The notes below the pieces were generated by a model that saw only the letters and a list, made by a program, of their open reading frames with translations, searched no databases and was not told the DNA's origin. The translations under genes and the position numbers were made by a program. Of a stretch of DNA of 64,000 bases, positions 27,101 through 39,086 are shown piece by piece. Where the stretch lies: positions 15,493 through 79,492 of the forward strand of contig JBBHKE010000653.1 in assembly GCA_037447655.1 (NCBI GenBank), read 5' to 3'. The DNA is from Zygnema cylindricum. Its lineage: Eukaryota > Streptophyta > Zygnematophyceae > Zygnematales > Zygnemataceae. Each line of letters opens with the position of its first letter. The first letter of the stretch is position 1.

Positions 27101-30100
27101 TTTGTTAATGTTGTGTTTGTACAGCGAAACGACGATTTCTTTCGGATCGACTTTTTGCAACTGTGCAAAAGCAGGTGGAGGCTGACGCATTGGAAGAGCA
27201 GTTAGCATCAGCCACAAAGGCTATGGAAGGAAAGAAAAGGTGATTTTAGTTCCCTCTCCCTCTCCCTCTCCCTCTTGGCAGGAGAGGATGTTGCTTTTCT
27301 AATCGTTTGCAATCTGAAGTCCTTGGAAGGAAAGATAAGTAGGTCAGGTTATGCAAGGGAAATTGCTGTGTTTGGTTCAATTTTCGACCATTTCGTTGGC
27401 TTGATAGTATGGAGGGGAGAGGGATGAGGAAGAAGGAGAGGGAGAGGGGAGGGAGAGAACTAAACTGGAGCATGTTGTTGTGGCAGAGAACATGATATTT
27501 TGGATGGAATGCGTCGCTGTTTCAGTCGCTTTATGGAATTGGCTCAATCGGATCAGGAATGCCCCGTGTGTGAACGCCCGTTTCAAACACCACAAGAGGT
27601 CGATTCGTTTGTGCAGAAGGTCTGTCCCATATTTGAGTTGGTCTCATTTTTTCCCTTTATCCCCCTCTTGCACCTTCTTCTTTTCTTCTTTGGTATTGTT
27701 GGTTATGAGCAAATTTTAAACACCACAGGACGTCGATTTGTTTCTGCAGAAGGTCTGTCACATATTTGAATTGATTTATTTTTTCTCCCTCTTTCCCCCT
27801 TCTGCCCTTTGTTTTTTCTTCTTTCGGTTATCGAGCAAATTCACATGTTGGTTGATCGTGATATTGATATATTAATACATGGATTCATCTAGTTGTGAAA
27901 AAATCGAAAACCCGGTCAATTTGTTTGTATATGGTCCATGCTATTCTAATTTAAGCAACACGATTTACGTTTGACTATTTTATGCAAGGTTATCATATGC
28001 CAGAAACTAAATTTTTTGTGCTTAGAAAATGACGATAAACCATTGGTCTTTTTGCAGCAAAGGATAAAGCAGAGCGAATCAGCCGATAAGCTCCGAATCG
28101 CAGCTTCTCAGCAGTTGGAAATGGAAGCTCGAACCAAAGCTTTGGATCAGTTAAGACCCATTTTTCTTGAATACAACAAACTGGCGAAAGAAGGCATTCC
28201 AGCGGCAGAACGGAACGTTGCAGAAGTCGAGGATTCTCTGCAAAAAGCGACAGAAAATCATGATGATGTGAGGGGTTTCAGAATCTTCGCATCCTCTCCC
28301 TTCTTCCTCTTCCCCCTTCTCCCGTCTTCTCCTCGTTTTGTTGGTTGGTAAAATGGGCTGTCGGTTGAATGGATTTCACGCATACTGTCGTTTATCTTCA
28401 CAGTTGCTATTTTTGCTTATGTGTCTTTTTCACTTTTTGTGATGGTTTTTTTCCCATGTTACGCGGTTCTTGTGAGCTCTTTCTGGATCTCACTCTCACC
28501 CTTATCCAGATTCCTAGTTTCGATACTTTTTTAGAAGGTATTTAAAGATATAATTTATGGATTTTGGTTTAACTTACTTTTTGCCTCTGTCTCCATTTGA
28601 AACCCTTCTTGAAGTCGTATTTTCTTTTTTGTATAGAAATCCGTAGTAGTGCCTAAAAACTTCTGTTAAAAACATTGTATACCATATGTTTTGCAGTTAC
28701 TAGGACTTTTGGGCGAAATGAAAAACGATCATGATGAGGTGAAACGACTGGAATCAATTTCCAAAGAAATTGATAGGCTTTGGAGGGAGACAGAGGCCTT
28801 GCAAAAAGAAGTGGAGGATGGAGAATACAAACTGGACGTTATGTCACAGGGATTAAGAACAATGACAGATGTAAATTCGGAGCTTACAAGCCTTGAAGAG
28901 AAACGGTTAGCATATTTCTTTCTGTTTTTTTTTTTTTTTTTTTTTTATTTTTTTTTTTTTTATTCTTTTTTTTTTTTAATCTCCTTAATTTACGACAGCT
29001 TTTGGTTGTTTTTCCACGCATGAATCTGTAAGCCTGTCTACACTACTGAAATCTCAGGGTGTTGGTTGTTGACCAAGAATTAGACCATTTCGAATTGTGC
29101 AAATCTCGGTCAAATATCGAGAGAGTTTCACCAGACTGCGGATATGCTATGTGAATTATGGGTCAAACAACTACATTATCAGTTTCGTTGAAAGAGGTCT
29201 GTGTGTTTTTGTAGGACAGAATTCCTCTTATTACTTTTCTTTAATTTTTAAATAAGGTCTTAAGGTTGTTGTATCACGATATTTTCTCTGTCATTAAGGT
29301 TTTTGAATGCATAAATTGTTTTTTGACAGGGATGATATGACACGAAAAATTGAAAAACTTCGAGATGAACAACAGTACATGAAAGACGACTTCACATCGT
29401 GGAACATGAGATGGCGAAATGCGAGAGAAGAAAAAATGAATATGGCGAATCGGTTGACTAAACTGAAGGACACGAGAGCAAGTGCGAAAAAGATAACGGA
29501 GCAGCTGAGACATGTGGATATCGACATGCAGGTGAATGAGATACTTGTTTCTCTTGTGTGATAAAAATTATTAATATCAAATCATGTTTTTTTTTTGCTG
29601 TATATCAGGGTCAATACTACACCCTCCATTGCTGTTGGAGTTAATAGTGTTATTTCGGTTGAATGTTTTTTGACTCAAAATCGTAAAATAGCCCTGGTAA
29701 CTCTAACTAGAGGAGCGGATAGCTGGCACGATCTCAGGTTACTCAATAGGTGTGTCATTCTTTTGAAGTTACTTCTACAATTTTGTGAACTTTTTTGTTT
29801 TTTGTTGGAAGTACATGGACAGATTGGTATTTATTTCATGTTCTTAGGTTTGATTGGTACTTCAGTTAGTTGGAAGTTGGAAATTAGGGGTCGAAAGTGG
29901 TCTGAAGTTGTGATTCAAAGAAAGAATTTTTAATTTATGAATTGCATTTAAAGCTGGTTGCAAGAGGGACCCAATGGCGGATAATGGGGGATGTGATTTT
30001 TTATGAAGGGTCGTAACTGGTCTCATGTTTCCAAAAATGAAAATGACAGATGTGGGAGCAGAAATTAGAACCACTTCGGAAAGAAGTAGAGAAGCTTCAA

Positions 30101-33100
30101 AAAGAACAAGAGGCCCAAAACAACCGAGCGGGAAATGAGGAAAATTTACGACATTCAGAAGTGCGAGCATTTGAAAGAGATCTGGATCAATTACGGTCGA
30201 TCAACATAAAAATTGAGCAGTGAGTATCTTTCTCTCCATGAAAGTGGTATTGTGAAAATTGCAATCCAGACTTTTTAATGTGGCTGGCCATGTTTCAGAT
30301 TTGTTGTAGAGGGGCTTTGTGGGCCTTTCGGTTTTCTAGCGTAAATTCATGGGTTTTTGTGTGGTTGTTTTCGTAGTCTGAAACAAAAAGTGAACTGAAA
30401 TTGTGAATTTGCAGTTATATACAGCCCGGAGAAAGAAACTGAATTGAGGAAAGTACTGGAAAAGACAGCTCTTTTCAGATTTCTGGCGTAAATTGATGGA
30501 TTATTGTACCGTTTTTTGGCATTCTGGAACAATAACTTAACTGGAATTGTGAATTAACTTTGCAGTTATATGCAGTCCGGAAAAGAAACTGAATTGAAAA
30601 AAGTACTGGAAAAAATATCTCGTTCGCAATCTGCTCAACAATCATATGAGAAGCAAGAGACGGAGCTCTCAGAAAATCTTTCAAAAGATCAAAAACTTCT
30701 GGAAAGTCAAGCATCAGTAAAACGAAACATCGATGACAACCTTCAATTTCGAAATACGGTCAAAGAGGAGGAAGCCATGGCTGCGGAAATTCAAGCTCTC
30801 CAGGAGCAGATAGTAGGAGGTGGAGACGCAGAAACAGTGGAGAAGGAGATGAAGGCGATGATAAAAAAGCTCCAGGGATGGGAGGCTGAGGTAAGATGGG
30901 AGGGAGAGGATGGGAGGGTGCAGGAGGCTGAGGTAAGATGGGAGGGAGGGGATGGGAGGGGATAGGATGGGATGGGAGGCTGAGGTAAGATGAGAGGGTG
31001 ACGATTGGAGGGCACGGGAGGGGAAGAGGAAGAGAAATAGAGGAGAAAGTTTGGGGAGGGTCAGAAGGGTAGGTTCGAAGAAGGGTGAAGTAAGGAGACA
31101 GAAGAGAAAAGGGAAAAGTGGGAGGTTGTGGAAAGGAGGAAGGGAGAAGGGGAGACCTGGTAAGGGAAGACAGGGAGAAGAGAGAGGAAGGGGAGCTAAG
31201 AGAGGGCAGAGGGAGGAGTGGTAAAAAGAGGGGGACGAAGGGAAAGTGTAAGGGAGGGAAATGGGAGGGTTGTCATGAGAGTGAGAGGACTAATAGAGAG
31301 AAAGGTCTTGGAAGCGGGAAACTGAGGAGAAAGAATGACGAGACAGGTTGTTGAAATTTCAAATAGACAAGCGTATCAATACGTCTCAGATAAATCTGAG
31401 TGATTGAATATGCTTTTACCATTTCAGATATCATCTTTGACCTGCAGATACTCGTTACCAGTTTCGAAGAATTGGATCTCGTTAAATCTCATTTATTTAA
31501 ATGGCTGTGCTTCCTCTTTTTTTTATTTTAATATATGTTTTTGCCAGAAAAATCGAAGCCAAGGCACGATTACGGCATATGAAAGCAACATTAATCGGAA
31601 CAGAGTGGAACTAAAGGCTCCACAATTTAAAGACATAGACAACCGATATCGACATCAGCTGATTCAGCTCAAGGTGAGAATAACAGACCTTGAGTTAAAT
31701 AGTAAAGATAAACAAATTAACGTCAAGAGAACTACTAACGTGGAATATGAGTTAAAAAATAAGGATAGATAATGATGAGGGGTGTAGTTTTTTGTCGATC
31801 ATTACTGGAAGGAAACAAAACTGAGCACATCGGTCGATACCCATTTGCAATCCTGACACATCCATGTAACCGACCACCGTGTTCCGTTCCGACGTCTTTA
31901 ATCACTTCTGTGTTATAAGGTCGAACGCTCGTCACAACAAGGGAGTTCAAAATTATTCGACGTCATGGCTCCGCTAAGATGCTGTCGAACTTTTCCTGAA
32001 GTTCAAGCTTCCATTTAGCTCATTTTGATCTTTCTAATGTTGTACAATCGTACAACAATCTGTAGATCGTACATTTTGATCTGCATCCAAAATATGGTGT
32101 TGCGAAGTGAGTCGATACGCAACACTAAAGTATCCGCGAAAGTTAAATAAACATTAGGACAAAGACAAGCTGAAAGTAGAAATGAGTTAAACAGCGAGGA
32201 TAAATGAACAAACATTAAGAGACAAACAAACGTCAAAAATCAAGTTAAAAAAGAAAAGTAGGGACAAGTAAATTAAATAAATAAATGTTTTAAAAAAGCC
32301 TAATGTAGAAGAGATGTATTCATGAGAGTGTGCCTCATCTGGCCTCGGACCCTTTTTTTTTCCCCGGCAACTGAGGTAGACGTGTTTGTGAGAGAGAGTC
32401 GTGTGAGAGAAAGATGGACATACGGAGTGGGAGGGAGAAGAGAGAGAGGGAAGTGAGGCCGAAGGCTCTAAGTGTTTCGGTGTTTGTCTATTTTCTAGTT
32501 CTAAAAAGCCACTCTAATTGGGGTTAGTACCTTTTGGGAGAATGCAGACGACAGAAATGGCCAACAAGGATCTCGACAAATACTATTCTGCTCTTGATAG
32601 GTACAATTTCATTAATATTTTGTACATTTTATGATTTTTTGGAATCTCGGGAATGAACATGTTGATTAAATGGCACCCAAAAAATGCCAAAACTGCATAT
32701 GTTTTGAAAATTCAATTGGATTCTAAAAATCAATCATGGATTTTGAACATTAATTATGGAATTTAAACATTAATTATGGATTTCAGACGTCCGTAATGGA
32801 TTTTAAACATCAATTGTGGATTTTTAAAATCAATTATGGATTTTCTGACATCATTTTGCAGAGCACTTATGCGGTTCCACTCAATGAAGATGGAGGAGAT
32901 AAATAAAATTATTAAAGAGCTTTGGCAGCAAACCTATCGTGGACAAGATATTGATTTTATTGAAATCCGATCTGATGCCGAAGGAGTCGGGACTCGCTCT
33001 TATAGTTACAGGGTATTTATTCTTAGTCTTTTTCTTCTTCTGTCCTTCTTCTCCTTCTCCTTCTCCTTCTTTTCCTCCTCCTCCTTCTCCTTCTCTCTCT

Positions 33101-35412
33101 CCTTCTCCTTCTCCTTCCCCTTTTTGTTGTCCTCTGTCTCCTTATCCTTGCTTAACTTATTTATCCTTGAAAGTCTTTTGAAAGTCAAAAAGTGGTTGAT
33201 TCGTATCCATTGCCGAGCATGATATAAGAATTCTCTTCCCCTGTTTGTATATTCGATTGTATTTATTTCTATTTCATTCTTGTACAAACCGTAAATTGAT
33301 TCCACAGTCAGTATGCCCTTCTCAGAACCCATTTAGGATTGCCAGAATCATTAGTTTTTAATGGAATTGGTCAGTTTCATGAGTGTATCCAATGATGTAA
33401 ATGGTTATGAAAGGAGCTCGTGAAAGTAAAATTAGTATGAAGTTGTAAAGAAAACCCTAAATGTAAAAACTAATATGAAGTTATTAAAAATCATGTGAAA
33501 GTACATGGGAAATATGCAGGTTGTGATGCGAGCTGGGGATGCCGAGCTCGACATGCGAGGGCGATGTAGTGCCGGCCAAAAGGTAGTTTTGAAAATCACT
33601 ATAAAAAAAAAAAAAAAATCTCTATTTTTTTGTGGGCATCAAGTAGGATATGACCCGTTTTTTTTCAAACTCTTCAAACTGTTCAAATTCTTTTCAGAGC
33701 CGACTTTCAAACTCTCTTAAAATTAGCTCACTTAAAAAACAGGTCTTATCAGTACTTAACCGTTTTTTATGTGATCGGTCATCTCTATTGGCAATTGCAG
33801 GTCCTGGCTTCTCTTATCATTCGATTGGCTCTTGCGGAAACTTTTTGTCTTAATTGTGGAATTCTTGCTTTGGATGAACCAACCACAAATCTTGATTCAC
33901 AAAATGCTGAAAGTTTGGCTGCTGCGTTATTGAGGTATTTGCGGTTTAATCAGTTCCGTATATGAGGTTTAAAAGATATAGGTTATCCTTCATTTTTGTT
34001 TTTTTTTCCAATCCCTGTTGTTTTGCTGGTTTTCTCGTTTCCCCGACTCTTTGATGAAAGCTTTTAAAATCAGTTGGAGTCTGCTGTTAATTGGTCAATC
34101 TGTTGCTGGTTTTTCTAATCTTGTCTTTGAGAATAATTTTTTACACAACTATAGGTTTGGTCCACGCTATTTCCGAACCTATTCCATGTTAGCTTTTACG
34201 CTCATGTTGTGTCAATGCGTCTCGTTCACTGTTCTAAAATTGGAAAAGTGAGGACAAATAAGGTCGTAATGTTTGTTTTTTCCAATTCAAACTTTGTAAA
34301 GCCAAATGTTTAAACTCTCATTTTACTCTGTAAAATTTGAATCAGAAAGCTGTATAACATGTCCTCATTTCAAATTTTAGTAACATGATCCATTTTTCTT
34401 TTTCCTCCAATTCTGAAAAAATTGTGTTTATTTGACCATGATATATAAGCTAAACCTACCTTGACGCATTAGGTTTTCCCTTTTATAATAGAGGTTGGGT
34501 TTCTGGGACTTTTTTACTTTTCGACAGAACAATGGGTGATCGTCATTGTCAGGAGGGTTTTCCCTTGTTTGAATGATTCGGGTTTTTGGGGTTTTGTACT
34601 TTTCGACAGAATAATGGATGATCGTCGTGGGCAGGAGAATTTTCAGCTTATTGTTATCACTCACGATGAGAGATTTGCCCAAATGATTGGACAGCGACAG
34701 CATGCCGAGCGATACTTCCGGATCTCAAAAGACGAACAGTAAGTGACAATAATAAGTGTGAACAATAACTGACAATATTAATAAGTGACGAACAGTAAAT
34801 GATAATAATGAGTGATGAACAGTAAGTGACAATAATAATAAGGGGCGAACAGTAAGTGATAATAATAAGTGACGAGCAGTAAGTGATAGTAGTAAGTTAC
34901 AAACAGTGATAATAATAAGTGACAAGCAGTAAATGACAGTAATAAGTGCAAACAGTTAATGATAATAGTAAGTCACGAAAAGTAAGTGATAATAACAGGT
35001 GAAGAACCGTAAGTGATAATAATAATAAGTGACAAACACTAAATGACAAGAATAGGCGACGAACAGTAAATGATAATAAGTACAATAAAGTGACAATATC
35101 TTTACTTTCACCTTTTTAAGGTTCATAAAGGCAAGTTTATTTCTCTTTGATCGTTTTTTCTCGAATCCTTACAATTACATGGTGTGTATTTTGTTTAAAA
35201 GAACGAACAACAGTAATTGTTTATCATGATTACAACCGAGCAATTTAAACTTCTTTTGTTGTTTCTTTTTTTTCTTGATTCGCATAGGGCCGTTGGATTA
35301 CAGTGTGGATTTTGTCTCATATGACTTGTATATTTGTTTTTTTGCTTTTTCTTTCATTTTTTTTTTTTGCAGCCAACACAGCCGGATTGAAGTCCAAGAT
35401 ATTTACGATTAA
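18151..35412 (+). CDS. RAD50: DNA repair protein RAD50 (SMC-like ATPase)
   Basis: 27 GT-AG exons read in one frame (1,315 aa; plant RAD50 ~1,316): 18151-18273, 19098-19184, 19493-19660, 20494-20669, 20832-20946, 21376-21604, 21870-22048, 22578-22748, 23815-23919, 24474-24575, 24959-25170, 25621-25713, 26372-26499, 27125-27239, 27487-27619, 28058-28267, 28697-28905, 29330-29531, 30050-30219, 30566-30890, 31548-31673, 32548-32600, 32862-33012, 33520-33582, 33801-33934, 34610-34738, 35373-35412. RAD50 with MRE11 and NBS1 binds and tethers broken DNA ends and activates ATM. Seen: Walker A GANGAGKT (residues 34-41, split by intron 1), a long coiled coil, the zinc hook CPVC (exon 15), signature RGRCSAGQK (exon 24), Walker [13 protein letters not shown] (exon 25), the His-loop VITHDERF and C-terminus [21 protein letters not shown] matches plant RAD50 starts, favouring 18151 over the Met at 18169. 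The gene looks intact, yet its introns hold many partial exon copies. Confidence 0.97.
18270..18415 (+). repeat. Array at the RAD50 exon 1 donor
   Basis: A degenerate ~14-bp unit (GCAGTAAAACTGAA) in about ten copies starts immediately at the exon 1 donor (ACG|GTCAGTAAAACTGAAG). Many copies retain CAGTAA, which resembles a 5' splice site. Confidence 0.8.
19363..19432 (+). pseudogene. Decoy copy of RAD50 exon 3 (5' part)
   Basis: After an acceptor-like TTTTAG, about 70 bp repeat the start of exon 3 (GTGGCTGGTGAGACTGAAGT... against GTTGCTGGTGAGACGGAAGT... at 19493), 130 bp upstream of the true exon. A 1-bp difference shifts the frame and gives ...EVKDR-stop, so its use would truncate RAD50. Confidence 0.85.
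21605..21672 (+). repeat. Short array at the RAD50 exon 6 donor
   Basis: About four copies of a 15-18 bp unit (TTTAACACACAAAACT-like) lie within 20-65 bp of the exon 6 donor. Confidence 0.6.
22962..23018 (+). repeat. Near-pure G tract in RAD50 intron 8
   Basis: 57 bp contain almost only G with a few A, including an unbroken run of more than 20 G. The sense RNA could form G-quadruplexes. It is also a likely sequencing or assembly weak point. Confidence 0.95.
23530..23805 (+). repeat. Degenerate array before RAD50 exon 9
   Basis: About six diverged units of 40-60 bp share AAATGGCTATCAAA...CTTTTCAGAAACTT and end next to the exon 9 acceptor at 23814. Several units carry TTTCAG, which resembles a 3' splice site. 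Confidence 0.7.
23990..24200 (+). pseudogene. Partial copies of RAD50 exon 9 in the following intron
   Basis: After the true exon 9 (23815-23919), its 3' half recurs at about 23990-24050 (AAGCTGGTTGAGGCAACTGA...AACCAGAAAGTAAGG, donor kept) and, more decayed, at about 24143-24200. The first copy lacks a clear acceptor. Confidence 0.8.
27064..27121 (+). repeat. 15-bp repeat x4 at the RAD50 exon 14 acceptor
   Basis: Four near-identical units GTTGTGTTTGTTAAT; the last becomes GTTGTGTTTGTACAG and forms the acceptor itself (exon starts 27125). Confidence 0.9.
27588..27853 (+). repeat. 133-bp tandem duplication across the RAD50 exon 15 donor
   Basis: The unit from CACCACAAGAGG (27588, coding, next to the zinc hook) through the donor and early intron recurs from 27721 (CACCACAGGACG...CTGCAGAAGGTCTGTC). 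The second copy keeps the donor but has no acceptor of its own. Confidence 0.85.
30330..30640 (+). repeat. 151-bp tandem duplication across the RAD50 exon 20 acceptor
   Basis: Intron end plus exon start is present twice: a decoy (acceptor at 30413-30414, then TTATATACAGCCCGG...) and the true site (exon from 30566). The decoy reads HYIQPGERN-stop if spliced in from exon 19, because of a small length change. Confidence 0.85.
30875..31000 (+). repeat. Three copies of the RAD50 exon 20 donor
   Basis: GGAGGCTGAGGTAAGATGGG occurs at 30881, 30923 and, with one change, 30975. The first is the true exon end (GAG|GTAAGA at 30890). The downstream copies keep the whole splice-site context and are followed by a long GA-rich stretch (to about 31290). 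Confidence 0.9.
32690..32861 (+). repeat. ~22-bp array before RAD50 exon 23
   Basis: About seven units of ATTAATTATGGATTT(T)AAACATC run up to the exon 23 acceptor (TTTTGCAG, exon starts 32862). Confidence 0.8.
34473..34640 (+). repeat. 84-bp tandem duplication across the RAD50 exon 26 acceptor
   Basis: Intron end TTTTCGACAG plus the first ~30 bp of exon 26 occurs at 34473-34556 and again at 34557-34640. The first copy (decoy exon start 34528) reads [16 protein letters not shown]-stop; the true exon starts at 34610. Confidence 0.85.
34731..35092 (+). repeat. ~27-bp array that multiplies the RAD50 exon 26 donor
   Basis: The end of exon 26, GACGAACA|GTAAGTGACA, is the first of about a dozen units GAACAGTAAGTGATAATAAT(AAGTGAC). 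Many later units keep ACAGTAAGTG, a full 5' splice site. The array runs 350 bp into the last intron. Confidence 0.9.
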
Positions 35413-36009
35413 GTTTCTGGTGTGCTTCTTAGATCGGTTTTGTTTGTAATAAAAAGTGAGTATTATGGTATTGTGTACAAATAGTATTACGGTACTGAGA
35501 TCAGTTTTTTTTTGGAACCAGTATTTTGTTTCTTTTGTTTTTCCCGTTTATATTTTCGAAATAATCGAGGTTTCAATCTTTTCAGCAATTATCTGGTGTA
35601 ATTATTCCGTATAACACAAACACAAGAATAAGCGTACACAGTATAAAAAGTACAAAAACTACAAAAACTACACACGGTACATAAAGCTGGCTGCTATATA
35701 CAATTGTCTGTCTTGCTTTTAGGTTGTGTTCTTAACGTGTTTATCGTATGAATAACATCTATAATATAAATTGTTTTTTATATTTCACCAGTTGTTTTCA
35801 ATACGATTCGGAATCTTGTACCAACAAATAAGAAGGCAATTTTGTCCATTGGTCTACTTTAGTCCGTCCTAACAAGTACGATTGACGCTGATTCTTTCTC
35901 TCAACTTTTGTTGTGGTAATTTACAATCTAAAAAAAGCAGGTTTAAGAAAATAAGTTTATTGATTCTTCACTCCATATTTTTGTTGTGGTGCACTCAATT
36001 TACGATTTT

Positions 36010-37640
36010 TAAAAAGCAACTCCATCTTCCGCGAGCTCCGACACGCCCTTGCTCTCATTGACCAACATTTCCCTTTGTTTGCGCTTTTTATTCCACATCT
36101 ACCTCCTTCCTTTATTCCTTTGGAGACCAATTAAGAAAATGTTGCCACTTTGGACTCAGTTACTGCTTCTTGTCAAGGTGACCTTTAAAACACCTGATAC
36201 CGCTGATACCCCTTTTCTAAGTTCTCTGTTCAAATTGGTGGCTGATGCACATATCATTGGTCCACATATCATTCGTCCGCCAGACCAATTTGTTTTGCCT
36301 TTCGCCATTTTTCTGAGCAACTTCCTAAGATAAGCCTTGAATGTATCGCGTGGTCGCCTGCTGGCTTGCCTTCGGATTTCCCTTTCCCTGCAGGCTTTCG
36401 TGTTTGTAAATCTCAAGAGGGTTTAAGAGTGTTAGGTTCCCCAATTGGCGCCCCTGAATTTGTTCACCAGTTCGTCAACGATGCCCTGTTGGATGACTTT
36501 TCCCACTGTGAGGACCGTTCGAAACATCCAAATTCCCAACTTGCTTTCGCTATCTTAACTCGTTGCTTTGCGCAACGACCCTTATACTTGGCAAGTAATC
36601 TACCTCTCGGTTTCTCTTTCATTTCCTCACTTTCAGATTTTGATAATCGAATCTTTGTGATTTTGCATCCGCTTTTGATCATCCCAAAAGGGCTCTTCAC
36701 TCATCCACAACCTGCCTTACCACTCTCTCGGGGGTATTGGTCAGTGTCCTAAAGCCACCATAGACTCAGCCGCTAACTTGGGTAGTTGGGCTCTGGTGGA
36801 ATCTATCATTAGTCTGAGGTTTGTGGCGGACGACGTCCTGTCTCGGCCCATGTGGTCTTTACCGTCGACGAAGTCTCGTTGTCATTTCAACAATCATTAT
36901 TGGTTACTCATTCGCTTTTACCAACCGAGGCCCATGATACACTACCACCATTCTCTTCCCTCACCACCAACAGTCATTCACTGGTCCAACAACAGTACTC
37001 GCCGCCGACTTCAAGAACCTCGTTGAGACGCGCTTACCGGTGACGTGCGAGCTCGACTTCCCTCTTGTTAGGTGTTGGGGCTTGGCTCGTATCTACTCCA
37101 GTTTTTTGCTTCACTCCGTCTTCTCTTCTCAACATTTTTCTTCCACTCTCCACTTACTTCTCAGTTTGCCACAACCCCTCTTGGGCCAGCATCGTTGCCT
37201 TTGTGGCCAAACTTTCAATGATCAAGGCGTCCATTTAGTCCGGTGTTCACACCGTGGGGAGTGTACAACAACACATGATACTGTTCGAGTTGCAATCACT
37301 TTAGTATGTGGCGATGTACGTTACATAGTGAAACGTGAGATGTCGCACATCCTCCGGCCAAGTTCTCAATGTAGGGGTGTAGGCCGCCCTCGCGTAGATC
37401 TTATGTTTTTGAAGGCATAGAGAGAACACTGGAGGATATATTTCTCACCGACCCCACATGATCCCGTGATTCCACGCGTGCAACATTGATGTACCGGCCT
37501 CTAAAGAATGTGATTACGCCCACCGAGGCCCAGTTGACAACTTCTTACCATTTGCTTTGGAGATATTTAGGATCTTGGACTCTTTCCTCCGAAAAATTTG
37601 TATGTGATCGCGCTCTCTAAACTTTTGCAGTTAGAGGACT
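36010..37640 (+). pseudogene. LINE-like reverse transcriptase remnant (unit 1)
   Basis: Coding traces in several frames: PLWTQLLLLVKVTFKTPDT, EGLRVLGSPIGAPEFVHQFV, AFAILTRCFAQRPLYLA, SWALVESIISLRFVADDV, and a Cys/His segment CLCGQTFNDQGVHLVRC followed by TTHDTVRVAI and GRPRVDLMF. The order matches the C-terminal half of non-LTR-type reverse transcriptase ORFs common in plants and algae. It is 5'-truncated and frameshifted, with no catalytic YADD box, so it is inactive. Confidence 0.7.
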
Positions 37641-38499
37641 TAGTATCTCTTCCCCAACTCTCATGTCAGCTTTTTGCCGCCAACGTGTCTCAGTCGCCCT
37701 TCAACATTCTCGAGGATTGACCCTCAACTGACTGAGCACGGTGATGAATGATGGTCGTGGACTATGAGTTTACCTTCGCGTGGCCCAGTGCACATTGATC
37801 ATATTTGTCGTTCCGACCTCTGGTGTGGATTTGTTTTAGGTTTAGGGTAGACGGCTCATTTTATCCTTTGGAGTCCATAGCGTGCTTTTTAGTGCAATTG
37901 TAGTTTGTTTTTGCTATTTGAATTTGTGTTTCTTGCTTTCAATGTTTTATTCTTAATGCTACTTAAATTTTGTAATGTTGTTAATACTTTTAGGTTTTCC
38001 AGCAGTATCTTTAAACCGAAAATAAAAATCACCGATCGTATTAAAAGATTGTAAACCAGTTGAGTGTATGGGAACAAAGAAGGCAACAATGTTATAAGTG
38101 GAAAACCTCATGCGGACGGAGGCAAACAAAAAAGATAAGCAAGGCAAAAGAATAAAACACACAAAAAAATAACAAGTAAAGCAAAGACACCCAAAGAAAA
38201 AACAAGTACCTTAAAAAGAAAGACCTAACAAAGTTCGAAAACCAAAATGAACCCCAACATAGCTACAAATATACAAAAAGCAACCTCGTAAGTCCCAAAT
38301 CTCGTGGGAGCACATGAGGGTGTTGGCAACATGCTGCTGGTCCATAAATGCATTAGACAATGTAAGGAGGATAGATTATTGCACTTGTTGTAAAACCACA
38401 GATAAACGTTGACAAAAAAAAAAAAGTAAGGACCGAAGCAAGAGGGCTCACAGGTTCCGACGCCCGGACAAGCATTGACCACAAGCACGGAGAAACTCG

Positions 38500-38645
38500 T
38501 CCAAAGCCACACCTAAACGTTCAAGCATCTTGACCGCCGTCGGAATAAAGCCATTCGTATCATTTCGGTGGGCACAATCATGCTCTTTTTTGGTGGCCGC
38601 ATCACGGCTGTCCACTCCAACATGTTGAGCCGCTTAACTAAAGAT
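38500..38645 (-). pseudogene. Inverted nuclease-domain remnant of the LINE-like element (unit 1)
   Basis: The minus strand reads DSRDAATKKEHDCAHRNDTN then GFIPTAVKMLERLGVALDEF, resembling the C-terminal region after the zinc knuckle in the same reverse transcriptase family (alternating charged helix, then F-x-P-x-A). It faces the reverse transcriptase fragment to its left. Confidence 0.5.
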
Positions 38646-39086
38646 TATAGTGTCAATTACACTAACTTTGGAAAAATATTAACTAGTGTACGAAATATGT
38701 CAGTCCGTACTTAAATTTCTCGCTATATTGTATAAACATACAAAAAAGAGTGAAATAATGGCACCGAGACGGGGAAAGTGAGTGGCATTGACATAGAAAG
38801 CGCACTCAGATTTATTGTCCTAATAATAAAGTCGGGGGGAAATCCAACGAGCTTGTTCTCACATGTTCAAACGTCGACTATGTGAATCCACGCTATAGCA
38901 ACTACACTTGTGTATCCAAATTGGTGTTAGATGTGTAAATCAACGTTGATAATTTGTTGGCATTAGCTGAACCCAAAATAGACTTAACCACACCAATTAT
39001 TTTTAGAATAATTTTGTTATTATCAAAACAAAGATGGTTAAACCATCAAAGTACAAAACATGGTTGAAATGAAAAATAGTTCACCA

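Noticed and set aside
29595-29933. 112-codon plus-strand frame between RAD50 exons 18 and 19
   Set aside because: Lies in an intron, no homology recognised, and the flanking exons join in phase without it.
31118-31354. Gly/Arg/Glu-rich frame in RAD50 intron 20
   Set aside because: Derived from GA-rich repeat following the triplicated donor; not conserved in RAD50.
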